A stretch of 31,847 bases of DNA from Verrucomicrobia bacterium 12-59-8 (GTDB lineage Bacteria > Verrucomicrobiota > Verrucomicrobiae > Verrucomicrobiales > Verrucomicrobiaceae): positions 1 through 31,847 of the forward strand of contig NCCR01000028.1 in NCBI GenBank assembly GCA_002279765.1. Reading direction: 5' to 3'. The translations under genes and the position numbers were made by a program. Shown here piece after piece: positions 16,716-23,820 of the stretch (position 1 is its first letter; each line of letters starts with the position of its first letter). The notes under the pieces were generated by a model. That model had not been told where the DNA came from. It was given only the letters and a program-made list of their open reading frames with translations, and did not search any database.

Positions 16716-17690
16716 CTAAAGTACCAGCTTTGCGAAACGCTCATGCATGAATGAGTCGATCGAATTTGAATCGTTCCTAGCCTTCGCTTTCAACAAAAAA
16801 TCAAGGTCAGTGTCTGCAAGCACGAGGACAAACCCTTTATCCTTGTTTGTTACGTCTAAACACCTTTCCAACATGAGGTCTTCATTGAGCACTTCACGGC
16901 ACACCAATAAACCAAATTCGCCCCGATTGCGGCTAAAGCGGCCCACCAGTTGATCCAATTCTGGGTTGCCAGGATCCGCAGCGTAGTTCTTGCATTCGAC
17001 AAGAATCCACGGACACCTCACTTGGTAACGAGTAAGTAGATCGAAAAAGAACCCTCTGGTAGCAAGGTTTTGAAACACGATATCGATACGTTTTCTACCT
17101 CTGTCAATAGCTCGTTCTTTTGCCCCATCGCCCAAGTGGATTCCGAAGATGTGTTTGAGCGCGCCATGAACCCAATCGTGAAACATCGACGCGGTTTTGG
17201 TGCCACGCGGAATTTGCTTTAACTCAGCACTCGTTGGAGGGGAAGGCACCCATGCGTTCCGGCTCCGCATGTTTGGATGCTTTAAATTGCGATCCCGAAT
17301 CACCCCATTAAGAATTTCACCAATCATACTAGGTGGACAGTTGTATTTGTGCAAAATTTGAGTTCGTCCCGGATCATTGAATTGGGTGAGCACCTCGTCG
17401 TTTACCGTGTTCGTCAATACTATCACGGGAACGTGTTTGAATTTCTTCCGCAATACTGCATAGACCTCCCGCCCTCCGGCAGGAAGGATGGCCGCTCCAA
17501 TGGCTAGAGGGAGCATAAGGTCGAGAATTACCGCGTCAAGGTGAGGCGGTTTGTTGGTGAGGAACTCAATCGCATCCGTTACCGATGCTTTTTGTTCCAA
17601 ATGGAAACCGTGCATTTCAAGAAAACGGTAGTAGTAGCTCATTGGAGCTATCTCGTCGTCCACAAGAAGAATTGTGGGTGAGCGATTCAT
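16716..17690 (-). CDS. Response-regulator receiver domain fused to a PD-(D/E)XK nuclease-like domain
   Basis: Residues 1-125 are a receiver domain: TILLVDDE (Asp11/Asp12), VILDLMLP with phospho-acceptor Asp57, VLTNT with Thr93, and ILHKY with Lys115. Instead of a DNA-binding output, residues ~165-300 look like a restriction-endonuclease fold. A helix (FHDWVHGALKHIFG) is followed by RIDIVF with Asp203, a strand ending in ILVECKNY with Glu232-x-Lys234, and DQLVGRF. Asp...Glu-x-Lys at this spacing is the catalytic signature of PD-(D/E)XK nucleases. The ATG overlaps the stop of the upstream TIR-kinase gene (ATGA, 17687-17690). The likely reading is a nuclease switched by phosphorylation or partner binding. 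That is inference; the motifs are directly visible. Confidence 0.75.
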   Translation of the reverse strand: MNRSPTILLVDDEIAPMSYYYRFLEMHGFHLEQKASVTDAIEFLTNKPPHLDAVILDLMLPLAIGAAILPAGGREVYAVLRKKFKHVPVIVLTNTVNDEVLTQFNDPGRTQILHKYNCPPSMIGEILNGVIRDRNLKHPNMRSRNAWVPSPPTSAELKQIPRGTKTASMFHDWVHGALKHIFGIHLGDGAKERAIDRGRKRIDIVFQNLATRGFFFDLLTRYQVRCPWILVECKNYAADPGNPELDQLVGRFSRNRGEFGLLVCREVLNEDLMLERCLDVTNKDKGFVLVLADTDLDFLLKAKARNDSNSIDSFMHERFAKLVL

Positions 17691-18596
17691 GTTTTGCTCT
17701 CTTGTTTGTTGGTGGAGATTATAGTTCGCGGCAGATCGAACATGATCGTTACTGGGGAGATGGCCTGCCCAATCAAGAGAGCCCCACCGTGAGCTTCAAC
17801 GATTCGGGCAGTTACACAGAGGCGTAAATCGTGCCAACCCCACTTAGGCATCAGATTCCAAGCCTGTGTTAGCTCGTGGTTTGGATCCCATGCAAACCCT
17901 TCCCGAGTGAGCCCTTGAAAGCGACAAACTATTCGCAAACGCGTCGGGGTTGTTTCTGACTTCATATCCACATGTAAATGGCGGTTTCTTTCGAAATGAC
18001 GCGGATGCCAGTTTTGGTCGGGATCTATAGCGTAAGATAACAAATTCAAAAAAGCTCGCTCTAAGAGATGAAAATCTGCTTCCACGAATGGTAATCCTTT
18101 CAGACCTTCTTCGCTGAAAGTTAACACCTGCGACTTAATACCGTGCATAGACCTCAGCTGATGCAGAGCGGGGATAATGGCACCATTCAAGATCGACCCG
18201 GTTTTTCTATGGATAAAAAGCGATTCGCTAGCTATGAAACCACAATTACTCAAAAACTCACTCGCGAGGTGCGCTAACTTCTCGATGTTAATCAAGCATT
18301 CGTTTGCTTCTTTAAATTCTGGTTCCCTTTCGAGAAGGTCGGCGGCGTAACTCGCTGCTCCGTTGATTTCTTGTAGCTGGTGCCCGAGATCATGAGCGAG
18401 GCGCGATAAGATGCGCTTGTGGTCGATCTCCGATGTTGGTTGAACGTAGTCAATGTTCATTCGATATGTTTTATGTTTCGCGAGTTGGATAATGTAATAG
18501 CGCCAGTGGGGGATGGGGGCGTCGTCGAGCCGCAGCGGCAGGAAGCGGCGTTCTTTGTTCAGCGGGTCCAGCAAGCGGAAGGTCTGGTACTCTAGT
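17687..18596 (-). CDS. Histidine-kinase-like part of a frameshifted TIR-kinase gene
   Basis: In this frame the protein first completes a TIR domain (LEYQTFRLLDPLNKERRFLP, PLRLDDAPI). It then has an H-box-like helix, RILSRLAHDLGHQLQEINGA, with a candidate phospho-acceptor histidine in AHDLGHQ. Last is an ATPase-like domain: FLNLLSYAID at the N-box and CVTARIVEAHGGALLIG at the G2 end. The domain is degenerate: the usual second N-box Asn is Tyr, no DxGxG is visible, and the GxGLGL segment reads GWHDLRL. It may bind without hydrolysing ATP. The piece lacks its own obvious start because it is the continuation of the TIR frame at 18471-18827; an ATG at 18460 could start the kinase part alone. The stop overlaps the next gene's ATG. 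Confidence 0.6.
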
Positions 18597-18827
18597 TTGC
18601 TCCCAGTCCGCCCCCATCGAGTGCGCGGACATACAAAACACCAGCACGCGGGAGTTCTCCAGCCCTTCTTCGATCTTTGACGGGATGCTGTCGCCGGGCT
18701 TGATCTGCTCCTCATCGAACCACACGCGCACGCCGTCTTTCTTCAACCGCGCCGCGATGTCGCGGACGATGGGCTTGTCCTTAGCGCTGTGGCTGAGGAA
18801 GACGTCGAAGGGGAAGGCGTCGGGCAT
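18471..18827 (-). CDS. TIR domain, N-terminal part of a frameshifted TIR-kinase gene
   Basis: The protein starts MPDAFPFDVFLSHSAKDKPI, the FLSHSxxD opening of bacterial TIR domains. It continues with GVRVWFDEEQIKPGDSIPSK, IEEGLENSRVLVFCMSAHSM and GADWEQ. The Glu in the IEEGLENS helix is where catalytic TIR NADases carry their glutamate. After GADWEQ (base ~18600) the frame runs into unrelated sequence to 18471, while the expected continuation (LEYQTFRLLDP) is found one base out of frame. One A too many in GAGCAAACTAGAG (TTT at 18596-18598 on the plus strand) explains this. A strong Shine-Dalgarno precedes the ATG. Read together with the piece ending at 17687, the intact protein would be ~379 residues. 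Confidence 0.7.
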   Translation of the reverse strand: MPDAFPFDVFLSHSAKDKPIVRDIAARLKKDGVRVWFDEEQIKPGDSIPSKIEEGLENSRVLVFCMSAHSMGADWEQTRVPDLPLAGPAEQRTPLPAAAARRRPHPPLALLHYPTRET

Positions 18828-18836
18828 AGGGAGGTT

Positions 18837-18843
18837 CCTCCTT
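18837..18843 (-). promoter_or_regulatory. Strong Shine-Dalgarno, possibly self-sequestered
   Basis: AAGGAGG lies nine bases before the TIR ATG, much stronger than the sites seen elsewhere in the window. On the mRNA it reads AAGGAGGAACCTCCCT, so GGAG could pair with the CTCC next to it and hide the site. This would keep expression low until unfolded; the effect is inferred. Confidence 0.5.
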
Positions 18844-19047
18844 AGAACTGCGAGCTACGAAGGACAAGTCCTTCTTTGGGCTGTGGCGCACGCGGATTCG
18901 GAGGGCCTTTTTCCAGGCGGTTCGCGGCTTCGGGCGCTTGGCTTCCTTTTTCCTGCCGCTGGTGGTTTCGGCACGGCTAGGTGCTAGAGCGATTCGCAAA
19001 ACTCATTTCCCCTTGGCGCATCACGACACGGTTCCAGTTCCAGGAGA

Positions 19048-19160
19048 TCATGGACTCCGGCGAAGGCGGGCTGAGGACAGCCCGCCCCACCTGCGCTGGA
19101 CAGGCAAGCGCCCAGCGCGAGCAGGTAGGGAGGCTTGTCCTCAAGCCGCCGCCGAGCGGC
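19048..19160. repeat. Dispersed repeat, inverted copies B-left and B-right
   Basis: B-left (about 19048-19100, reverse complement) and B-right (19111-19160, direct) match copy A at 1958-2010, with ~90 percent identity by eye over the aligned core. The pair is therefore a head-to-head inverted repeat. The central hairpins are GGGCTG-TCCT-CAGCCC and GGCTTG-TCCT-CAAGCC. It lies in the 489-base gap (18828-19316), which otherwise shows no gene. Confidence 0.65.
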
Positions 19161-19208
19161 TCTACGCGCGCTTCCCGGAAATCGGTTTCGCGTAACGCTA
19201 TCAATGAA

Positions 19209-19263
19209 GCAGGCAGGAAATCAGGGGCGGGATTGTTTCCCGGTTTTCCTGATTCCTGCCTGC
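19209..19263. repeat. Long hairpin-forming inverted repeat
   Basis: Left arm 19209-19225 (GCAGGCAGGAAATCAGG) pairs with right arm 19248-19263 (CCTGATTCCTGCCTGC). There are 16 pairs and one bulged A, with a 22-base loop that itself contains CGGGA...TCCCG. Flanking ATGAA/TTCAT extends the symmetry. No T-run follows directly. It sits downstream of the tyrosine-rich lipoprotein gene and upstream of the TIR operon; it could be a transcript end, a structured RNA or a small mobile repeat. Confidence 0.6.
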
Positions 19264-19316
19264 GTTCATACCACCCGCTGCGCGAATGGGGGCGGTGATT
19301 GATTCTGTCGCGGCCT

Positions 19317-19649
19317 TTAGTAGCCGGGATAGCGGCCGTTCTGCACTGGGATGGAATTGCCGTAGGCGCGATGGTTGCCGCCGTAGTAGTACTGGCCGTT
19401 GTGATAGTACCGGCTGTCGTAGTTGCGGCCCTGATAGTTGTAGTTGCCGTTTTGATACTGGCCGCCGGAGTAGTAGCGGCCGTTGTGCTGGTAGGCGTTG
19501 CCGGAGTAGTTCCGGGGCAGGGTGGAGTAGCTGCCATAGCCGCCGTAACCGGTGCCGTTGGTGTAGAGCGGCTCCACGCAAGCGGTCAGGGAGAGGGACA
19601 AGAGGACGGCGGGGAGAAGCAATGCTTTTTGGAGGTGAACTAGTTTCAT
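19317..19649 (-). CDS. Tyr/Asn/Gly-repeat lipoprotein
   Basis: A lipoprotein signal (KALLLPAVLLSLSLTAC; lipidated Cys24) is followed by ~85 residues made of loose repeats such as YQHNGRYYSGGQYQNGNYNY, YYHNGQYYYGG and VQNGRYPGY. The mature protein is rich in Tyr, Asn and Gly with no folded domain that I recognise. It is probably a surface or envelope-associated, unstructured protein. The ATG at 19649 is chosen because the signal starts there and because the GGGTTTCACCCC element ends 34 bases upstream. Confidence 0.7.
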   Translation of the reverse strand: MKLVHLQKALLLPAVLLSLSLTACVEPLYTNGTGYGGYGSYSTLPRNYSGNAYQHNGRYYSGGQYQNGNYNYQGRNYDSRYYHNGQYYYGGNHRAYGNSIPVQNGRYPGY

Positions 19650-19683
19650 GATGGCAGAATAGGATGGATGTCTGGAAGATGAT

Positions 19684-19697
19684 ATGGGGTGAAACCC
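19684..19697 (-). promoter_or_regulatory. GGGTTTCACCCCAT element, copy 1
   Basis: Reading toward the tyrosine-rich lipoprotein gene the sequence is GGGTTTCACCCCAT, ending 34 bases before its ATG. GGGT-TTC-ACCC is a short inverted repeat. Confidence 0.6.
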
Positions 19698-19713
19698 TAA
19701 CGGCGGGTGCTGA

Positions 19714-19914
19714 CTACTCGGCGGCGCTGACTTCGCTGGGCAGCAGGATGGAAGCTCCGGTGTAGGCATTGATGGCGCGTTTTTGCGCCACCTCAGCTTC
19801 GGCGTCTGCGTCCTTTTCTTCGGCTTTCAGCGCCTGCTCCAGTTGCAGCCGGGCGGCTTCGACACTGAGCTTGGTTTTTTTTTCGGCGATGGGGATGTCG
19901 GGGGGCGTCTGCAT
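19714..19914 (-). CDS. Small protein of unknown function (66 residues)
   Basis: From the ATG at 19914 the product begins MQTPPDIPIAEKKTKLSVEA. It has an acidic/basic helical middle (RLQLEQALKAEEKDADAEAE) and ends TGASILLPSEVSAAE. There is no signal peptide and no known family. It is supported by a long open frame, plausible amphipathic composition and a GGGTTTCACCCC element 59 bases upstream in the right orientation. The frame stays open further upstream, but that sequence includes the element itself. Confidence 0.5.
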   Translation of the reverse strand: MQTPPDIPIAEKKTKLSVEAARLQLEQALKAEEKDADAEAEVAQKRAINAYTGASILLPSEVSAAE

Positions 19915-19973
19915 GGGTGGGCTTGGGGGGCTGTGTGTTGCGCCGTTAGGCTCGGCTGCGTGGCACGTTCGCA

Positions 19974-19989
19974 CCATGGGGTGAAACCC
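19974..19989 (-). promoter_or_regulatory. GGGTTTCACCCCATGG element, copy 2
   Basis: Exact GGGTTTCACCCCATGG reading toward the 66-residue gene, 59 bases before its ATG. It also lies 116 bases upstream of the divergent L,D-transpeptidase start, so it could serve both. Confidence 0.6.
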
Positions 19990-20105
19990 TATTTTCCGTG
20001 GTGTGCCCCGCGCTTTTAGAATCCATTTGGGGCAGCAGGATGTGGATGCGGTGGTGGGGTGTTCACTCCATGGTGAAGGCGGCGTGGTGGCTGCATGGTC
20101 TTGTC

Positions 20106-20678
20106 GTGAAACATACCCCCATCTCCTCCTGCCCCTACCTCTGTGCCGCTGCCTGCGTGTGGCTGCTGCTCGGTGCGGGCTGCTCCTCCACGCCTCCTGC
20201 TGCTGCCAATCCGAATGTTGACACCGATTCGTACTGGGATGGTGACGGCATGAGCGGGAGCCCTTCCGTGCGCATCAGCCTGTCCAGGCAGCGCGCTTAC
20301 TTCTACAAAGGCGGCGAGCTTGCGGGTGTGTCGCGCATTTCCTCGGGGCGTGAGGGGCGCGATACGGTGACGGGGAACTTTCACATCATCCAAAAGGACC
20401 AGGAGCATTCGTCGTCGCTGTTTGGCAGTTATCTGGATGCCCATGGCGCGGTGCTGCAGAACGATGTGGACACCAGCAAGGATGCCAAACCCAAGGGGGC
20501 CGTTTACGCTGGCGCGCGGATGCCGAATTTCATGCGCATCGTCGGCGGCACGGGCATGCACGAAGGTTATCTGCCCGGCTATGCGGCTTCGCACGGCTGC
20601 ATCCGCATGCCCGGCTTCATGGCGGAGGCGTTCTTCCGTTCGGTGGAGGTGGGCACACCGGTGAGCATCGAGCCCTGA
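20106..20678 (+). CDS. L,D-transpeptidase family lipoprotein (YkuD domain)
   Basis: After a lipoprotein signal (ACVWLLLGAGCSS; lipidated Cys26) the protein has a YkuD domain. RISLSRQRAYFYKGGELAGV is the first strands, SRISSGREGRDTVTGNFHI the middle, and GTGMHEGYLPGYAASHGCIR carries the catalytic signature HxxxxPGxxxSHGCIR, with Cys165 as nucleophile and His152/His163. Such enzymes form 3-3 peptidoglycan crosslinks or attach proteins to the wall. The GTG at 20106 gives a normal 26-residue lipoprotein signal; an ATG at 20070 or 19998 would add an odd Trp-rich leader. Confidence 0.85.
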   Translation: MKHTPISSCPYLCAAACVWLLLGAGCSSTPPAAANPNVDTDSYWDGDGMSGSPSVRISLSRQRAYFYKGGELAGVSRISSGREGRDTVTGNFHIIQKDQEHSSSLFGSYLDAHGAVLQNDVDTSKDAKPKGAVYAGARMPNFMRIVGGTGMHEGYLPGYAASHGCIRMPGFMAEAFFRSVEVGTPVSIEP

Positions 20679-20685
20679 GCGGGTG

Positions 20686-20702
20686 GGGTTTACACCCCAT
20701 GG
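20686..20702 (+). promoter_or_regulatory. GGGTTTCACCCCATGG element variant, copy 3
   Basis: GGGTTTACACCCCATGG, one base longer in the loop, with arms GGGGT/ACCCC kept. It lies 8 bases after the L,D-transpeptidase stop and 140 bases before the AI-2E permease start, in the orientation of the permease. Confidence 0.55.
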
Positions 20703-20842
20703 TGCCTGAGCGGCAGAGGGGCCAGCATGTGGCTCATGCGAGCGAAGTCTTCGATCCATTCAAGACCCTGCTCCGCATCAAGCTGTGGCAGTTGAGGCGT
20801 CCCCCCGCCCGGCTGTCACAGTTTTTTTACCCCCTACAGATC

Positions 20843-21961
20843 ATGATACCAGACGATGCCAGCCGGGCCACACAGCCTGCCGCCGAAGACGCAGAACCTC
20901 AACGCATCGAGCTGCACATTCCGTGGGTCACGTTCATCAAAGTGTTTGCTGCCGTGCTGACCGCCTATGCCATCTATGTGCTGTGGCCGCTGCTGCTGCT
21001 GGTGTTTCTAGCGCTGTTCCTGGCGGTGACACTGCATGCGTTTGTGGAGTGGCTGGATGGCAAAAGCATGCCGCACTGGGCCAGCCTGCTGCTGGTGATC
21101 GGCGGTCTGCTGGCGGTGCTGATCATCGGCCTGGCGCTCGTGCTGCCAATGCTGCTCGAATGGGCGACCAACTTCAGCCATAAGCTGCCGCAGTTATACG
21201 AAGATGCGCTCAAGCAACTGCCGGTGAGCGGCTCGCTGCGTCTGAACATTGAACACCTGGTGGGCAGCGCGAACTGGTCGGAGGCGTACACTTGGTTTGG
21301 CAATTTCTGGTCTGCGGGGGGCATCGCCCTCGGCGGGATCTCGGAGGCGGTGGTGGTGCTGGTGATCGCGCTCTACCTAGTGATAGATGGCGGCAAGACG
21401 TATGAATGGCTGCTGGCTTTCTTCTCGCCTTTGAAGCGTGCAAAGCTGCGCCAGACCTCCGCGGCCATCTCCCAGGTGATCTTTGGTTATGTCTCCGGGC
21501 AGTTCATCACCTCGGCGCTGGTGTCGGTGTATGCGTTTGCGGTGCTGGCGGTGCTGCAGGTGCCGGGGGCGTTGATGCTGGCCCTGCTGGCGGGGCTGCT
21601 GGATGTGCTGCCCATCCTGGGCTTCATCATGGCGACGGTGCCGGCGCTGCTGCTGGCGCTGAGCGTGTCCTCCAGAACGGGGCTGATCGTGCTGGGCATG
21701 TATCTGCTGTTCCATGCGGTCGAGACGTATTACATCGTGCCGGTGGTTTATGGCAGGCACCTGCGGGTGTCCACGCTGACGGTGCTGCTAGGCCTGCTGG
21801 CGGGTATGCTGCTGGCGGGCATTCCGGGCGCTCTGGCGGCGCTGCCGGTGCTGGCCTCCTACGCGGCCATTGAGCGCATCTGGCTGAAGCCCTTTCTGCG
21901 GGACGGCGTGTCTGAAAAACATGAACTGCAGAAAGACCTGGCCTTTGGAGACAAAGCCTGA
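20843..21961 (+). CDS. AI-2E family transporter (PerM-like permease)
   Basis: The 372-residue membrane protein has hydrophobic segments at the N-terminus (VFAAVLTAYAIYVLWPLLLL and two more) and a soluble middle (~residues 110-150). Closely spaced C-terminal helices follow, including FGYVSGQFITSALVSVYAFA and the family signature GLLDVLPILGFIMATVPALL. Members export varied substrates (autoinducer-2, Na+ in exchange for protons, or unknown); the name does not prove AI-2 transport. The ATG at 20843 starts a short acidic tail before the first helix. The BrkB-like gene follows within seven bases, so they are probably one transcript. Confidence 0.88.
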   Translation: MIPDDASRATQPAAEDAEPQRIELHIPWVTFIKVFAAVLTAYAIYVLWPLLLLVFLALFLAVTLHAFVEWLDGKSMPHWASLLLVIGGLLAVLIIGLALVLPMLLEWATNFSHKLPQLYEDALKQLPVSGSLRLNIEHLVGSANWSEAYTWFGNFWSAGGIALGGISEAVVVLVIALYLVIDGGKTYEWLLAFFSPLKRAKLRQTSAAISQVIFGYVSGQFITSALVSVYAFAVLAVLQVPGALMLALLAGLLDVLPILGFIMATVPALLLALSVSSRTGLIVLGMYLLFHAVETYYIVPVVYGRHLRVSTLTVLLGLLAGMLLAGIPGALAALPVLASYAAIERIWLKPFLRDGVSEKHELQKDLAFGDKA

Positions 21962-21968
21962 ACCACCG

Positions 21969-22832
21969 GTGAAAACATTTCTTTCCCTGCTGCGCGAGAC
22001 GTTCCGTCAGTGGGACGTACACCGGGTGCCCAAGATGGGCGCGGCCTTGTCCTTTTACACGGTCTTCTCGCTGGCACCGCTTTCGATCCTCGTGCTGTCG
22101 TTGCTCAGCCTCGTGGTGGAGCGCACGGCGGCGCGCGCGGAGATCGTCGGGCAGTTCAGAAACTTCGTCGGGAACCAAGGCGCGGAGATGATGGAGCTGA
22201 TCCTGCGGCAGACGGCCACGAAGAGCACCGGGTTGTTTGAGACCTTGACGGGCTTTGGGGTGCTGCTTGTCGGTGCCTCGGGCGTGTTTGGTGAGCTGCA
22301 GGATTCGCTGAATCAGATCTGGGGCGTGTCCTCGCAGCGGCATCCGGTTTTCACGCTGGTGAAGGAGCGCCTGTTTTCCTTTTCGATGGTGTTTGTCATG
22401 GGCTTTCTCATGCTGGTGTCGCTGCTGTTTTCCGCCATCATCGCGGTGGCGGGTGGCCGGTTGCATGCGCGCTTTCCCAATTTGGACGGCCCCTGGGCCT
22501 GGGGTAATGATGTGTTCTCGCTGCTCGTCGTGGCGCTGCTGTTTGCGCTGATCTTTCGTCTGGTGCCGGACACGCAGATCACCTGGCGGGATGTGTGGCT
22601 CGGCGCGGTGATCACGGCGGTGCTGTTTGAGCTGGGCAGATTCGTGCTCGGCTTCTACTTCGGGCGCAGTTCGTTGGCCTCGACGTACGGTGCGGCAGGA
22701 TCGCTCATCATCGTTCTGGTGTGGGTGTACTACTCGGCGCAGATCCTGTACTTTGGGGCCGCATTCACGCATGTCTATGCGCAGCGTCAGGGCTCGCACC
22801 GGAACGCTGAAAAGGTGACATCGGCCATCTGA
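21969..22832 (+). CDS. YihY/BrkB-family inner-membrane protein
   Basis: The product shows MGAALSFYTVFSLAPLSILV, the conserved first helix of the YihY/BrkB family. It continues with GFGVLLVGASGVFGELQDSL, WGV, two further helix pairs and the conserved end SLASTYGAAGSLIIVLVWVY. About six membrane helices are expected. The family has no agreed biochemical role; once misnamed ribonuclease BN. I use the GTG at 21969, seven bases after the permease stop; an ATG at 21921 overlapping the permease would add 16 residues. The tight spacing suggests co-expression with the permease. Confidence 0.88.
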   Translation: MKTFLSLLRETFRQWDVHRVPKMGAALSFYTVFSLAPLSILVLSLLSLVVERTAARAEIVGQFRNFVGNQGAEMMELILRQTATKSTGLFETLTGFGVLLVGASGVFGELQDSLNQIWGVSSQRHPVFTLVKERLFSFSMVFVMGFLMLVSLLFSAIIAVAGGRLHARFPNLDGPWAWGNDVFSLLVVALLFALIFRLVPDTQITWRDVWLGAVITAVLFELGRFVLGFYFGRSSLASTYGAAGSLIIVLVWVYYSAQILYFGAAFTHVYAQRQGSHRNAEKVTSAI

Positions 22833-22853
22833 GTTTTGCGGCTGCAGGTATGC

Positions 22854-22869
22854 GGGTTACACCCCATGG
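22854..22869 (+). promoter_or_regulatory. GGGTTTCACCCCATGG element variant, copy 4
   Basis: GGGTTACACCCCATGG, with GGGT-TAC-ACCC arms kept, 61 bases before the PRC-barrel protein ATG and in its orientation. Confidence 0.6.
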
Positions 22870-22930
22870 CAGGAACAAGGGGCAGCGTGCATGGTGCTTC
22901 CTCGACTAACGAGAAAACGAAAGAACTTAT

Positions 22931-23740
22931 ATGAAACTCAAATCCATTTTGATCACCGGCGCTCTCGCCTTGTCCTGCGGCAGCCTGCAGGCACTGGAGC
23001 AGGCCGCGCCAACCGAAAGACAATTGCTCCACCCGCAGCAAAACTTCACTGAACTCGCGGGCATCCAGGTCTGGAACAACCAGAATGAAATGCTGGGCCG
23101 GATCAAGTTCATCACCGCCGATTTGGAAAATGCACGACTCGTCGAAGTGGTGATCGCCTCTGGCGGATTCTTCGGCCTCGGTGGCAAGCTCACGTCCGCG
23201 CCGCCCCGGGCGTTCACGATGGACACATCGCATCAGGTGATGCGGCTGGACGTGACCAAGGCACGCTTTGAAGCCGCGCCCGCTTTCAAGACCTCCAATG
23301 TGGCAGCCTATTCCCAGGCCGAACGCGTGGCCGCCGTCAACCACTACTATGGTCTGCAACCTTGGTTCCACTTTGAAGGGCGCACGTCCAACCGAAACAC
23401 CCAGATCCCACATCTGGGACATGTCGAACGGACAGATAAGATCATGGGCATGTCGATCAAGAGCCCGAAGGGACAGTATCTGGGCGAGGTGGGCACTCTG
23501 ATGATGGACCTGCCGAAGGGGGAGATCAATCAGGTCGTGGACGTCACACAGTCCATGGCTGGCAGTGGCAGATATATCATTCAGGCCAGAGCGCTGCGGT
23601 ACAATGCGGCGCAGAACGGCCTCGTGCTGCATGAGAACCTGGCATCGCTCAAAAACGAGCCGCACTTGAAGTGGGTCGGTGAGAACCGCGAATACTTCCA
23701 GGCGGAATCGTCCGTCAAAAGCCGGGTGCGGTCCAACTAA
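22931..23740 (+). CDS. Exported protein with two PRC-barrel domains
   Basis: A signal peptide (LKSILITGALALSCGSLQAL) precedes two PRC-barrel-like beta domains. The first (~40-110) contains LAGIQVWNNQNEMLGRIKFI and ARLVEVVIASGGFFGLGGK. The second (~165-235) contains IMGMSIKSPKGQYLGEVGTL and GEINQVVDV. PRC barrels occur in the photosynthetic reaction-centre H subunit, RimM and many small stress or envelope proteins; no catalytic residues are implied. It stands alone with its own upstream element and a terminator behind it. Confidence 0.8.
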   Translation: MKLKSILITGALALSCGSLQALEQAAPTERQLLHPQQNFTELAGIQVWNNQNEMLGRIKFITADLENARLVEVVIASGGFFGLGGKLTSAPPRAFTMDTSHQVMRLDVTKARFEAAPAFKTSNVAAYSQAERVAAVNHYYGLQPWFHFEGRTSNRNTQIPHLGHVERTDKIMGMSIKSPKGQYLGEVGTLMMDLPKGEINQVVDVTQSMAGSGRYIIQARALRYNAAQNGLVLHENLASLKNEPHLKWVGENREYFQAESSVKSRVRSN

Positions 23741-23767
23741 CGAGTCTGGCAATTCAGTTGCAATCTC

Positions 23768-23802
23768 AGCCGGGGGTACCTCATTGGACCTCCGGCTTTT
23801 TT
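23768..23802 (+). terminator. Intrinsic terminator after the PRC-barrel gene
   Basis: AGCCGGGGG at the left pairs with CCTCCGGCT at the right (one G-T and flexible inner pairs) and is followed by six Ts, about 27 bases after the stop. Confidence 0.7.
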
Positions 23803-23820
23803 GTGGTCATGACGCAGGAC

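Noticed and set aside
19317..19649. Repeated short units that could be mistaken for a CRISPR array or tandem repeat
   Set aside because: The units are irregular and in frame, encoding the Tyr/Asn/Gly repeats of a lipoprotein; there are no constant direct repeats with spacers.
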